A DNA stretch of 64,000 nucleotides from Desulfobacterales bacterium (GCA_016218685.1 JACRDD010000035.1:30994-94993), one strand, 5' to 3'. Shown: positions 8,149 through 17,088, counted from the first letter of the stretch. Notes: generated by a model from the sequence alone, not told the origin. Translations and numbers: made by a program.

Positions 8149-10059
8149 CTATTTCGGACGGGATTTGGCCAGCCCGATGGTGCCCAGGGCAGCTTCGATC
8201 TCACCCAGGATCGCGGGATCGTCGATGGTGGCCGGTACCTTGAAATCTTTGTTGTCGGCGATTTTTTGGATCGTACCGCGCAAAATTTTGCCCGAGCGCG
8301 TTTTGGGCAGCCGTTTGACCACCGTGGCTTTCTTGAAGTCCGCCACCGGCCCGATCCGTTCGCGCACCATCTTGATCACCTCGGCGATGATCTCCTGTTC
8401 GGGTCGCTTGACGCCGGCCTTGAGCACCATGAAGCCAACCGGCACCTGTCCCTTGAGGGCGTCGTCCACCCCCAGCACCGCGCACTCGGCCACATCGGGA
8501 TGGTCGGAGAGCACCTCCTCCATGGCACCGGTGGAGAGGCGATGGCCGGCCACATTAATGATGTCGTCGGTGCGGGTCATGACATAGGCGTAGCCGTCGG
8601 CGTCGATGAAGCCGGCATCGGCAGTCTTATAGTAGCCCGGAAATTCCGCCAGGTAGGATTCGATGTAACGCTGGTCGTTGTTCCACAAGGTGGGCAAGGC
8701 GCCCGGGGGCAGCGGCAGTTTGACCACCAGGGCCCCGATATCTCCGGCCTTGACCGGCTCTCTGGTTTCCGGGTCGAGCACTGCAAGGTTCCAGCCCGGC
8801 GCCGGCTTGGTGGGCGAACCCTCTTTGACCGGATAGGTGTGCAGCCCCATGCAATTGGCGCAGATGGCCCATCCGGTTTCGGTTTGCCACCAGTGATCGA
8901 TTACCGGCACGTTCAATTGTCTGCGTGCCCACTTGAGGGTGTCGGGGTCCAAGCGCTCGCCGGCCAGGAACAGGGCCCGGAACTTGGACAGGTCATACTG
9001 CTTGATCAGGCGGCCGTCGGGATCGTCGCGTTTGATGGCCCGGAAAGCGGTGGGCGCCGTGAACATGGTGCTCACCTTGTGCTGGGAGATCACGCGCCAG
9101 AAGGCGCCGGCATCGGGTGTGCCCACCGGCTTGCCCTCGTATAGAATCGTGGTGCACCCTTTGAGCAGCGGGCCATAGACGATATAGGAGTGGCCCACCA
9201 CCCAGCCCACATCCGAAGCGGCCCAGTAGACCTCGCCGGCATCGACGTTATAGACGGCCTTCATGCTCCATTTGAGGGCCACGGCATGGCCACCGTTGTC
9301 GCGTACCACCCCTTTGGGCTGCCCGGTAGTGCCCGACGTATAAAGGATGTAGAGCGGATCGGTGGCGGCCACGGGCACGCAATCGGCCGGTTGTGCCCCA
9401 GCCATGGCCTCCTGCCAATCCAGGTCGCGGCCCGGGATCAGGTCGCAGCGCTGCATGGGCCGTTGCAGGATGACGCACTTCTGGGGCTTGAATTGGGCCA
9501 TCTGGATCGCGGCATCCAGCAGCGGTTTGTACGGAATGACACGCTGTACCTCAATGCCGCACGAGGCCGAGACCATCATCTTGGGTTTGGCATCGTTAAT
9601 GCGCGTGGCCAGTTCGTTGGCGGCAAACCCGCCGAACACGACCGAATGCACCGCGCCGATGCGGGCGCAGGCCAGCATGGCGATGGCCGCCTCGGGAATC
9701 ATGGGCATATAAATGATGACCCGGTCGCCTTTAGCCACCCCCTGGGCTTTCAAAACGCCGGCGAAACGGGCAACTTCGTCGCGCAGTTGGCGATAGGTAA
9801 ATGTTTTGACCGTGCTGGTGACTGGACTGTCGTAGATCAGGGCCGCCTGATCGCCGCGTCCCATGGCCACATGGTGATCGAGGGCATTGTAGCAAGTGTT
9901 GAGTTGGCCGCCCACGAACCAGCGGTAGAACGGCTGGTTGCTGCCATCCAAGACTTTATTCCAACGTTGAGTCCAGACGATATCCTCGGCCGCGTCGCCC
10001 CAGAAACCTTCCGGATCGTTGATGGATCGTTCAAATGCCTTTTTGTATGCATCGGTCAT
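8149..10059 (-). CDS. prpE: Propionyl-CoA/acetyl-CoA synthetase (PrpE/Acs-type AMP-binding)
   Basis: The 636-residue enzyme makes an acyl-CoA from a short-chain acid, ATP and CoA. The P-loop YTSGTTGQPKGVVRDNGGHA, with the RDNGGHA extension, is typical of propionyl-CoA synthetases (PrpE/ACSS3) rather than standard Acs. The N-terminal FWGDAAEDIVWTQRW and the C-terminal lysine in PKTRSGKILRGT fit the same family. I start at MTDAYKK (10059) because GGAGG lies seven bases upstream; the ten extra codons of the track overlap that site. It has its own promoter at 10095-10123. Acetate use cannot be excluded. Confidence 0.85.
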   Translation of the reverse strand: MTDAYKKAFERSINDPEGFWGDAAEDIVWTQRWNKVLDGSNQPFYRWFVGGQLNTCYNALDHHVAMGRGDQAALIYDSPVTSTVKTFTYRQLRDEVARFAGVLKAQGVAKGDRVIIYMPMIPEAAIAMLACARIGAVHSVVFGGFAANELATRINDAKPKMMVSASCGIEVQRVIPYKPLLDAAIQMAQFKPQKCVILQRPMQRCDLIPGRDLDWQEAMAGAQPADCVPVAATDPLYILYTSGTTGQPKGVVRDNGGHAVALKWSMKAVYNVDAGEVYWAASDVGWVVGHSYIVYGPLLKGCTTILYEGKPVGTPDAGAFWRVISQHKVSTMFTAPTAFRAIKRDDPDGRLIKQYDLSKFRALFLAGERLDPDTLKWARRQLNVPVIDHWWQTETGWAICANCMGLHTYPVKEGSPTKPAPGWNLAVLDPETREPVKAGDIGALVVKLPLPPGALPTLWNNDQRYIESYLAEFPGYYKTADAGFIDADGYAYVMTRTDDIINVAGHRLSTGAMEEVLSDHPDVAECAVLGVDDALKGQVPVGFMVLKAGVKRPEQEIIAEVIKMVRERIGPVADFKKATVVKRLPKTRSGKILRGTIQKIADNKDFKVPATIDDPAILGEIEAALGTIGLAKSRPK

Positions 10060-10094
10060 GGTGGCCTCCTCGGTGGGTTTGATTTTCATTTTAG

Positions 10095-10123
10095 ACCATA
10101 GAAAAGGGGGGTAATGATGTCAA
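10095..10123 (-). promoter_or_regulatory. Sigma70-like promoter for the propionyl-CoA synthetase gene
   Basis: On the minus strand TTGACA (10118-10123), a 17-base spacer and TATGGT (10095-10100) give a leader of roughly 30 bases. A second TTGACA lies about 38 bases further upstream with a poorer -10. Confidence 0.5.
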
Positions 10124-10199
10124 GGCAAAAAATGAATGAGATACAGCCACTGAATGTCAAACAAATTAAATGAAGGAAGGTTGCATACATTTTTGGGGT

Positions 10200-10907
10200 T
10201 CATGAGCGGATGAAGCACTGCGCTACGATTGGCGCGGCGACCGTCTTGAGCTGTTCCATTTCGGAAGGGGTAAATCCGGGGGCCTGGCTGGCCAAAAAGA
10301 CGGGGTCCAGCAGGGAAACGTCCCGAAAAGGTTGCAAGACATAGCGGCGGGCGCCTTGGATGGCCTGGGCGATATTTATAATGATGTTCGCGTCCACGAA
10401 AGGCCGCACGCAGGTGGTGCGAAATTCATGATCCAGGCCGCTGGTCATGATCAGGTGGATGCTGCGGCGCAGGCTGGCGCGAATGGGCCCCGCCTCTTCG
10501 GCCGCCACCAGGGGCGGGCCATAATGGGATAGATCCGTTTTGAGGTCCATGGCGATGTAGTCGAGCAGGCCCTCCTCGATCAAGCGGGCCAGCACCTCCG
10601 GCCGGCTGCCGTTGGTGTCCAGCTTGACCGATAGGCCCATTTCGCGAATGGCGCGGCACAGCGTTGCCAGGCCCGGGGAGAGGGTGGGTTCGCCGCCGCT
10701 GATTACGACCCCGTCGAGCAGCATGCGCCGAGGTTCCAGAAACGCCAAGAGCTGGTCCAGGGTGATCCGCTGGGGAAAGCGGCCCCGGGCCAGCTCAGGA
10801 TTGTGACAGAAAGGGCAGGTGAAGTTGCAGCCGGTGACGAAGACCACGCAACTGATCTTGTCGGGAAAGTCGATGAGCGAGGTCTTCTGTATACCGGCCA
10901 GGATCAT
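10200..10907 (-). CDS. nrdG: Anaerobic ribonucleotide reductase activating protein (radical SAM)
   Basis: This 235-residue radical-SAM activase installs the glycyl radical on NrdD using S-adenosylmethionine and a 4Fe-4S cluster. The cluster motif is C27-x3-C31-x2-C34 (GCNFTCPFC), followed by SGGEPTLSP, the SAM-contacting GGE motif. It begins 9 bases after the nrdD stop on the same strand, so the two are one operon. The protein is of the longer type found with deltaproteobacterial nrdD and is oxygen-sensitive, so it marks an anaerobic life style. Confidence 0.92.
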   Translation of the reverse strand: MILAGIQKTSLIDFPDKISCVVFVTGCNFTCPFCHNPELARGRFPQRITLDQLLAFLEPRRMLLDGVVISGGEPTLSPGLATLCRAIREMGLSVKLDTNGSRPEVLARLIEEGLLDYIAMDLKTDLSHYGPPLVAAEEAGPIRASLRRSIHLIMTSGLDHEFRTTCVRPFVDANIIINIAQAIQGARRYVLQPFRDVSLLDPVFLASQAPGFTPSEMEQLKTVAAPIVAQCFIRS

Positions 10908-10916
10908 GGAACCGTG

Positions 10917-13130
10917 TCAGCGCGAAGCGGCGCCGGCCAGTTCGCGCAGGGGCGCCTCGGCCGGCGTTGAACTTGGCTCCCGTTGGGCCGGCGGCTGTGG
11001 CGCCTTGGCCACCACGGTGACGCTCAGCTCCGGGTCCACCGATTCCACGCGATAGGTCTTGCGCAGGGCATACTCGGCCTGCTTGCCGTCGTTCCACTGC
11101 TTCACCGGCCGCAGGTAGCCCACCACCCGGGAGTAAATTTCGGTCTCCTGGCTGCACTGCGGGCAACGTACCTGTTCGCCCCGCAGGTAGCCGTGGGAGG
11201 GGCAGATGCTGAAGGTGGGGGTCAAGGTGAAGTAGGGCAGGCGATAGTTGGAAGCGATCTTGCGCACCAGGGATTTGACCGCCTGGATGCTGCCGAGCTG
11301 CTCGCCCAAAAAGACGTGCAGCACCGTGCCGCCGGTGTATTTGGTCTGTAGATGGTCCTGGAGCTGAAAAGTCTGGTACAGATCGTCGGTGTAGTTGACC
11401 GGCAGTTGGGTCGAATTGGTGTAGTAAGGCGCGGCGCCCTTACGGAATTCGGATTCGTTGGAGCAGATGATGGCACCGTGGCGCTTCTTGTCCAGCATGG
11501 CCAGGCGGTAGGAGGTGCCCTCGGCCGGCGTGGCTTCCAGGTTGAAGATGTCGCCGGTTTCGTCCTGCACCTTGGCCAGCAGGTCGCGCAGATAGTCCAT
11601 CACCCGCAGGGCAAAGGCTTGGCCTTCCATGGTGCCGATGTCCTTGCCCATGAAGTTGAGGCACGCTTCGTTCATGCCGATGATGCCGATGGTGGAAAAA
11701 TGGTTCTTCCAGTAGGTGCCGCTGCCCTGTTTGACCTCGCGCAGGTAGAAGCGCGAGTAGGGGTAGAGATTTTTTTCGGTGAATTTTTCCAGCACCTTGC
11801 GCTTTATGATCAGGCTCTCCACGGCCAGGCGCACCTTGCTTTCCAACCGATCGAAGAAATCCTTCTCGCCTTCGGCCTCGTGTCCGATGCGCGGCAGGTT
11901 GATGGTCACCACGCCGATCGATCCGGTGAGCGGGTTGGCGCCGAACAGGCCGCCGCCGCGCTTGAGCAGTTCGCGGTTGTCCAGGCGCAGCCGGCAGCAC
12001 ATGGAACGTGCATCCTCGGGCGACATGTCGGAGTTGACGAAGTTGGAGAAGTAGGGGATGCCGTATTTGGCCGTCATCTGCCACACCAGATCCAGGTTGG
12101 GATTGTCCCAGTCGAAATCCGGGGTGATATTATAGGTGGGAATGGGAAAGGTGAAGACCCGTCCCTTGGCGTCACCGGCCATCATCACGTCGGCAAAGGC
12201 CCGGTTGATCAGGTCCATTTCGGGCTGGAAGCCGGCATAGGTTTCGTCCAGCTCCCGGCCGCCCACGATCACCGGATGGTCCTTGAGGATCGAGGGCACG
12301 CACAGGTCCATGGTGATGTTGGTAAAGGGGGTCTGAAAGCCCACCCGGGTGGGGATGTTGATGTTGAAGATAAACTCCTGCAAGGCCTGTTTGACCTTGT
12401 CGTAGCTCAGGTGGTCGTAGCGCACGAAGGGCGCCAGCAAGGTGTCGAAATTGGAAAGCGCCTGGGCGCCGGCGGCCTCGCCCTGCAACGTATAGAAGAA
12501 GTTGACGATCTGGCCCAGGGCCGAGCGCAGGTGCTTGGGCGGTGCGCTCTCCACCTTGCCTTCCACGCCCTTGAAGCCGTTTTTCAGCAAGTCTTTCAGG
12601 TCCCAGCCCACGCAGTAGACCGAGAGCAGGCTCAGGTCGTGGATGTGCATATCGCCATCCTTGTGGGCCTGGCGAATCTGGGGCGGGTAGATCTTGTTGA
12701 GCCAATATTCGGAGGTCACATCCGAGGAGATGTAGTTGTTCAGGCCCTGCAGCGAGTAGCACATATTGCTGTTCTCTTTGATCTTCCAATCCTGGCGCTG
12801 GATATAATGATCCACCAGCTCCACGTTGGCCTTGGTGGTGATGCTGCGGATCTGGGCGTGCTGCTCGCGGTAGAGAATGTAGGCCTTGGCCGTGCGGTGA
12901 TAAGTAGATTCGAGCAATACATGTTCGACGATGTCCTGGACCTCTTCCACCTCGGGCTGGGACCCCAGGCGCAGTTCGTGGGCCAGGGTCAGGACGCGCA
13001 GGGTCAGCTTGCGCGCTTCGCGCTCGGAAAATTCGCCCGTGACTTGGCCGGCCTTGGCGATGGCGGCCGTGATCTTGGTGGAATCGAACTCGACGATGCG
13101 TCCATCTCTTTTCTTGATTTGTTCAAACAC
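10917..13130 (-). CDS. nrdD: Anaerobic (class III) ribonucleoside-triphosphate reductase
   Basis: The 737-residue glycyl-radical enzyme reduces ribonucleotides to deoxyribonucleotides without oxygen. An ATP-cone allosteric domain occupies about residues 3-95 (IKKRDGRIVEFDSTKITAAI). The C-terminal zinc site appears as CPSHGYLRGEQVRCPQC and the radical loop as SRVVGYL, with the glycine near residue 671. After that the protein carries an unusually long Ala/Pro-rich tail of about 45 residues. The start is GTG at 13130, seven bases after AAGGAG. It is divergent from nrdJ across a region with NrdR-box-like sites and co-directional with nrdG. Confidence 0.95.
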   Translation of the reverse strand: MFEQIKKRDGRIVEFDSTKITAAIAKAGQVTGEFSEREARKLTLRVLTLAHELRLGSQPEVEEVQDIVEHVLLESTYHRTAKAYILYREQHAQIRSITTKANVELVDHYIQRQDWKIKENSNMCYSLQGLNNYISSDVTSEYWLNKIYPPQIRQAHKDGDMHIHDLSLLSVYCVGWDLKDLLKNGFKGVEGKVESAPPKHLRSALGQIVNFFYTLQGEAAGAQALSNFDTLLAPFVRYDHLSYDKVKQALQEFIFNINIPTRVGFQTPFTNITMDLCVPSILKDHPVIVGGRELDETYAGFQPEMDLINRAFADVMMAGDAKGRVFTFPIPTYNITPDFDWDNPNLDLVWQMTAKYGIPYFSNFVNSDMSPEDARSMCCRLRLDNRELLKRGGGLFGANPLTGSIGVVTINLPRIGHEAEGEKDFFDRLESKVRLAVESLIIKRKVLEKFTEKNLYPYSRFYLREVKQGSGTYWKNHFSTIGIIGMNEACLNFMGKDIGTMEGQAFALRVMDYLRDLLAKVQDETGDIFNLEATPAEGTSYRLAMLDKKRHGAIICSNESEFRKGAAPYYTNSTQLPVNYTDDLYQTFQLQDHLQTKYTGGTVLHVFLGEQLGSIQAVKSLVRKIASNYRLPYFTLTPTFSICPSHGYLRGEQVRCPQCSQETEIYSRVVGYLRPVKQWNDGKQAEYALRKTYRVESVDPELSVTVVAKAPQPPAQREPSSTPAEAPLRELAGAASR

Positions 13131-13300
13131 CGCTGACTCCTTTGGGAAGGGTGGTAAGGTTAATCGGATCGGGTTGTACTCGCCTCTGGAGGAGGCACCA
13201 CGGCTGTCGAGGCTTACATCAGGGATACGGGGTCACTGGTTCAATGAGGTGCTTGGTACATTAACGGGTTAAAAGCAGCAAAACGTGCAGAATGATGAAT

Positions 13301-13330
13301 CTGTTACCCCAATCGTCTGTTGGCTGTCAA
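13301..13330 (-). promoter_or_regulatory. Possible promoter for nrdDG
   Basis: A perfect TTGACA on the minus strand (13325-13330) is followed after 18 bases by TAACAG, a weak -10. The leader to the nrdD GTG would be about 165 bases. It is back-to-back with the nrdJ promoter, 36 bases away. Confidence 0.4.
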
Positions 13331-13340
13331 TGGAAAATTT

Positions 13341-13356
13341 CTACAAAATGTAGTCG
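13341..13356. promoter_or_regulatory. NrdR-box-like site 1
   Basis: CTACAAAATGTAGTCG matches 10 of 16 positions of the NrdR box as I recall it (acaCwAtATaTwGtgt), including every strongly conserved core position (C-w-A-x-A-T-x-T-w-G). Its centre is exactly 31 bp from that of site 2, the usual spacing of paired NrdR boxes. Confidence 0.6.
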
Positions 13357-13366
13357 AAATTTCCTG

Positions 13367-13396
13367 TTGACACACAACATCTTGTGAGAATACAAA
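13367..13396 (+). promoter_or_regulatory. Sigma70-like promoter for nrdJ
   Basis: TTGACA (13367-13372) followed after 18 bases by TACAAA (13391-13396). NrdR-like site 2 fills the spacer, so repressor binding would block RNA polymerase. The expected start near 13403 leaves a leader of about 155 bases. Confidence 0.6.
13372..13387. promoter_or_regulatory. NrdR-box-like site 2
   Basis: ACACAACATCTTGTGA matches 13 of 16 positions of the recalled NrdR consensus and lies between the -35 and -10 of the nrdJ promoter. nrdR itself is present at 36403. Confidence 0.7.
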
Positions 13397-13428
13397 ACCA
13401 ACATCATCCGCTGATTCGCAAACGGCGA

Positions 13429-13460
13429 CCGTGCCTCACCGGTACGGCGGTCAGTTTTTT
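13429..13460 (+). promoter_or_regulatory. Hairpin plus T run in the nrdJ leader, possible attenuator
   Basis: CCGTGCC and GGTACGG form a 7-bp stem (one G-T pair) with a 5-base loop. Seven bases later comes TTTTTT. The spacing is long for an intrinsic terminator, so this is tentative. No cobalamin-riboswitch B12 box was seen in the leader. Confidence 0.3.
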
Positions 13461-13560
13461 CAACGTTACGATGGCTCCGGGCAAGGCGGGCAACTCCTCC
13501 TCCGGCGCCGACCCGAGCCCCATCATCTTACCACCTATCATCTATACAGGAGCAAAGCCC

Positions 13561-16065
13561 GTGGGTCGTAAAGCCAAACTAATTGAAACCAAGGAAGGCG
13601 TCATCGACATGGCGACCTATAGCTGGGATGACGAGCGTTTCTCCCGGGTCCTGATGGCGCAGCATCCCATGGACAACCAACAAGCCACCGCCATCAGCCG
13701 CTTTGTGCGCGAGGCCATCGAAGAGCTGAAAATTCACCGTGTCACCTCGCCCGTCGTGGAGGCCGTGGTCAAGGCCACCCTGGAAGAGCACGGCGTATCC
13801 AAACCCGTGGAGGTGCCGGTGAACAAATCGCTCTTCGTGCGCAACGGCCTGCATTTATCGGACAATGCCCGCATCGTGCTCGAACGGCGCTACCTGCGCA
13901 AGGACCCCAGCGGCAAGCCCCTGGAAAAACCCGGCCAGATGTTCCGCCGCGTGGCCCGCCACATCGCCCAGGCCGAGCTCAAGAGCGATCCCAACGCCGA
14001 CACCCAGGCCGTGGAAGAGCAGTTCTACGAACTCATGACCGATCTGAAATTTTTGCCCAACTCGCCGACCCTGATGAACGCCGGCCGCCGTTTGGGCCAG
14101 TTGGCCGCCTGTTTCGTGCTGCCGGTGGAAGACAGCATGGAGGCCATTTTCGACACCTTGAAAAATGCCGCGGTGATCCACAAGTCGGGCGGCGGCACCG
14201 GCTTTTCCTTCTCGCGCCTGCGGCCCAAGAACGCCATGGTGGGGACGACCGGCGGCGTGGCTTCCGGGCCGGTCTCGTTCATGAAGATCTTCAACACCGC
14301 CACCGAGCAGGTCAAGCAGGGCGGCACCCGCCGCGGGGCCAACATGGCCATCTTGCAGGTGGACCACCCGGACATCATGGAGTTTATTTTCTGCAAGCAG
14401 CGCAACGACGAGCTGAACAACTTCAACATCTCCGTGGGCGTCACGGATGCCTTCATGCAGGCCGCGCTGGCTGGCGCCAGCTATGACCTGATCGACCCTT
14501 CCACGCGCCAGGTCACCGGCTCCCTGGAGGCTGCCGCGGTTTACACGGCCCTGGTGCAGCAGGCCTGGAAGAACGGCGATCCGGGCATTGTCTTTCTGGA
14601 CCGCATGAATCGGGACAACCCCACGCCGGCCCTGGGCGCCATCGAAAGCACCAATCCGTGCGGCGAGCAGCCGCTGCTGCCCATGGAGGCCTGCAACCTG
14701 GGCTCGATCAACCTGGCGCGCTGCGTGACCATTGAGGGCGAGGCGGCGCGCATCGACTACGACGAACTGGGCCGGGTGGTGCACAGCGCGGTCCATTTCC
14801 TGGACAACACCATCGACATGTCCAAATATCCCCTCAAAGCCATCGAGGCCATGGTCAAAGGCAATCGCAAGGTGGGCCTGGGGGTCATGGGCTTTGCCGA
14901 CCTGCTCTACCTGCTGAAAATTCCCTACAACTCCGAAGCGGCCCTGGCCGTGGCCGACGAGCTGATGCACTTTATCCAGGACGAGGCCCATGCCGCCTCC
15001 CGGGCCCTGGCCGAAAAGCGGGGGGCCTTCCTCAACTTCGACCAGAGCATTTATAGTGAGAAGGGTGAGGCGCCCTTGCGCAACGCCACCCTGACCACCA
15101 TCGCCCCCACCGGCACCCTGAGCATCATCGCCAACTGCTCCAGCGGCATCGAGCCGCTTTTCGCCCTGAGCTTCGTGCGCAACGTGATGGACAATGACCG
15201 CCTGCTGGAGGTCAATCCGATCTTCGAGGCCGTGGCCAAGGCGCGTGGCTTTTACTCCCGGGAGCTGATGGAGACCATCGCCCAGCAGGGCTCGCTCCGG
15301 CACGTCGAGGGCATTCCCGACGATGTCAAGACGGTCTTCGTCACGGCCCATGACGTCGCGCCCGAATGGCACCTGCGCATGCAGGCCGTCTTCCAGAAGC
15401 ACACCGACAACGCCGTCTCCAAGACGGTGAACCTGCCCCGTGACGCCACGGCTGAAGATGTGCGCAAGATCTACGACCTGGCCTATCAATTGGGCTGCAA
15501 GGGCGTGACCATCTACCGCGATGGCAGCAAAGCGAACCAGGTGCTCTCCACCGGCGCCACCGGCGCCACGGCCAGCGAAAAAGCGGCCGAGGCCCACGAA
15601 ATCGCCATGCGCGAACGGCCCGAGACCCTGGAGGGCTTCACCACCAAGACCCGCACCGGCTATGGCCATCTGTACGTTACGGTTACCGAATTCAACGGCC
15701 GGCCCTTCGAAGTCTTCGCCACCATCGGCAAATCTGGCCGTTCGACCACCGCCAAGACCGAGGCCATCGGCCGGCTGGTCTCCCTGGCCCTGCGCTCGGG
15801 AGTGGAAGTCAAGCTGATCGTGGACCAGCTCAAGGGCATCGGCGGCGAACATCCGATTTTTCAAGAAGGCGGGCTGGTGCTCTCGATCCCCGACGCCATC
15901 GCCCGGGTGCTGGAACGGCGCTACCTGCTCAAAAACGGCGATGTCCAGAAAAGTGCGCCGGGCAAAAGCCTGATGGGCGCCACCTGTCCCGAATGCGGCC
16001 AGACCATCAGCTTCGAGGAGGGGTGCCAGACCTGCCACTTTTGCGGCTACACCAAGTGCGGGTAA
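13561..16065 (+). CDS. nrdJ: Adenosylcobalamin-dependent (class II) ribonucleotide reductase
   Basis: This enzyme reduces ribonucleotides using coenzyme B12, so it works with or without oxygen. Visible signatures are the finger-loop region ESTNPCGEQPLLPMEACNLG, the nucleotide-binding NSPTLMNAGRRLGQLAACFV, and a C-terminal Cys-rich zinc tail (CPECGQTISFEEGCQTCHFC). The track start (13384) lies ahead of the predicted transcription start; GTG 13561 with ACAGGAG about eight bases upstream is my choice, giving about 834 residues. ATG 13609 is the alternative. It is divergent from nrdDG and ends before a strong terminator. Confidence 0.93.
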   Translation: MGRKAKLIETKEGVIDMATYSWDDERFSRVLMAQHPMDNQQATAISRFVREAIEELKIHRVTSPVVEAVVKATLEEHGVSKPVEVPVNKSLFVRNGLHLSDNARIVLERRYLRKDPSGKPLEKPGQMFRRVARHIAQAELKSDPNADTQAVEEQFYELMTDLKFLPNSPTLMNAGRRLGQLAACFVLPVEDSMEAIFDTLKNAAVIHKSGGGTGFSFSRLRPKNAMVGTTGGVASGPVSFMKIFNTATEQVKQGGTRRGANMAILQVDHPDIMEFIFCKQRNDELNNFNISVGVTDAFMQAALAGASYDLIDPSTRQVTGSLEAAAVYTALVQQAWKNGDPGIVFLDRMNRDNPTPALGAIESTNPCGEQPLLPMEACNLGSINLARCVTIEGEAARIDYDELGRVVHSAVHFLDNTIDMSKYPLKAIEAMVKGNRKVGLGVMGFADLLYLLKIPYNSEAALAVADELMHFIQDEAHAASRALAEKRGAFLNFDQSIYSEKGEAPLRNATLTTIAPTGTLSIIANCSSGIEPLFALSFVRNVMDNDRLLEVNPIFEAVAKARGFYSRELMETIAQQGSLRHVEGIPDDVKTVFVTAHDVAPEWHLRMQAVFQKHTDNAVSKTVNLPRDATAEDVRKIYDLAYQLGCKGVTIYRDGSKANQVLSTGATGATASEKAAEAHEIAMRERPETLEGFTTKTRTGYGHLYVTVTEFNGRPFEVFATIGKSGRSTTAKTEAIGRLVSLALRSGVEVKLIVDQLKGIGGEHPIFQEGGLVLSIPDAIARVLERRYLLKNGDVQKSAPGKSLMGATCPECGQTISFEEGCQTCHFCGYTKCG

Positions 16066-16098
16066 GGCTTGAAAAGAAATGAAAAGTTGAAATCGAGG

Positions 16099-16130
16099 AA
16101 AGGGTTGCGCCGAGAGGCCCAACCCTTTTT
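16099..16130 (+). terminator. Rho-independent terminator after nrdJ
   Basis: AAAGGGTTG and CAACCCTTT form a 9-bp stem around a 12-base loop, running into a T-rich end. It lies 34 bases after the nrdJ stop. Confidence 0.8.
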
Positions 16131-16182
16131 CGCCTCCAACCACCTGCCTGGAGCAGCGGACTACCCTATCGGACAGATCGGG

Positions 16183-16210
16183 TTGACAAAAAGTCGATCG
16201 GGGGTATGAT
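16183..16210 (+). promoter_or_regulatory. Sigma70-like promoter of the TetR-family gene
   Basis: TTGACA (16183-16188), a 16-base spacer and TATGAT (16205-16210), 33 bases before the ATG. The palindrome found ahead of the next operon is not repeated here, so autoregulation is not evident. Confidence 0.6.
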
Positions 16211-16243
16211 GGCTGCCCGACGTTTGCACAAAGGATAATACGG

Positions 16244-16870
16244 ATGCCGCCGATAGCTGAGTTGGAAGCGATTCGAAAAAAGCAAATATTGGAGGCGGGT
16301 CTGATCGCCATCTCCGAGCGGGGCAGCGCCAATGTCACCATGGACGATATCTGCCAAGCCGCGGGCCTATCCAAGGGCGGACTGGCCCATTATTATCGTT
16401 CGAAAAAAGATCTGTTCAAAGCGGTATTCCAATATTTTTTCGAGCGCATTTTCCAGCGCAGCGAAGCTACTATGGCTCAGTACAAGCATCCGCTGGACAG
16501 GGTGTTGTCGTTCGACTGGCTGTACAACCGGGACGATCCCACGGTCAATGTCGGCTACCCCTTGCTTTTCGACATCATGGCCATCAGCGTGCGCGACACG
16601 GAGCACAGAGCAATATTCCACGATTGGATCGACAACTGGGTGGGGTTGCTCAAGGAGGCGCTGGAGCAGGGGATCGCCGAGGGCACCTTCAAAAACCTGG
16701 ATGATCCGGAGGCCACCGCCCGCGCGATTTCAGCCATCTACCAGGGGATCGGCGCCCGCTGGTATCTGGATTCCGAGGCGCACTCCCGTGAATGGGCGGT
16801 CAGCTCTTTTAAGAAAGCCATTCGTGGCCTTCTCTTGCCGCACATGACCTCAAAGCAAATCCTTCCGTAG
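16244..16870 (+). CDS. TetR/AcrR family transcriptional regulator
   Basis: A 208-residue repressor-type protein. The N-terminal helix-turn-helix is clear (VTMDDICQAAGLSKGGLAHY, then YRSKKDLFKAV, about residues 28-58), and a helical ligand-binding domain follows. The ATG is preceded by AAAGGA at eight bases. It lies just upstream of, and in the same direction as, the SCP2-DUF2148-acyl-CoA operon, whose promoter carries a TetR-style palindrome. The simplest reading is that it represses that operon and is released by an acyl-CoA or related ligand; this is inference. Confidence 0.9.
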   Translation: MPPIAELEAIRKKQILEAGLIAISERGSANVTMDDICQAAGLSKGGLAHYYRSKKDLFKAVFQYFFERIFQRSEATMAQYKHPLDRVLSFDWLYNRDDPTVNVGYPLLFDIMAISVRDTEHRAIFHDWIDNWVGLLKEALEQGIAEGTFKNLDDPEATARAISAIYQGIGARWYLDSEAHSREWAVSSFKKAIRGLLLPHMTSKQILP

Positions 16871-17052
16871 TCCGCCGGCCGCCTCACCACCTGCCCCTGT
16901 TCGAACCGAACAACCTGCCGTTGCACAGCCGTCCAGGGCAAATCATGCGCTGTTTCGGGCTCGGCCCTTCGGCCGCCAAATGGATCCTCGTGCCGACCTT
17001 CAGGGCCTATCGGCTAATCCGTTGTGGATGATGAATACCATTCAAAAAATTG

Positions 17053-17080
17053 TTGACAACAATGAACTGGCGGGTAAGAT
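17053..17080 (+). promoter_or_regulatory. Sigma70-like promoter of the SCP2-DUF2148-acyl-CoA operon
   Basis: TTGACA (17053-17058), a 16-base spacer and TAAGAT (17075-17080). The operator-like palindrome begins nine bases downstream, covering the start of transcription. Confidence 0.65.
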
Positions 17081-17088
17081 ACAAAAAA

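Noticed and set aside
13384-13560. GTG 13384 as the nrdJ start, giving 893 residues
   Set aside because: It lies before the predicted -10 and inside the NrdR-like box. GTG 13561 has a good ribosome site, and the extra 59 residues look non-coding.
13855-16374. 839-codon minus-strand ORF opposite nrdJ
   Set aside because: Shadow frame of nrdJ. It also crosses the nrdJ terminator and the tetR promoter.
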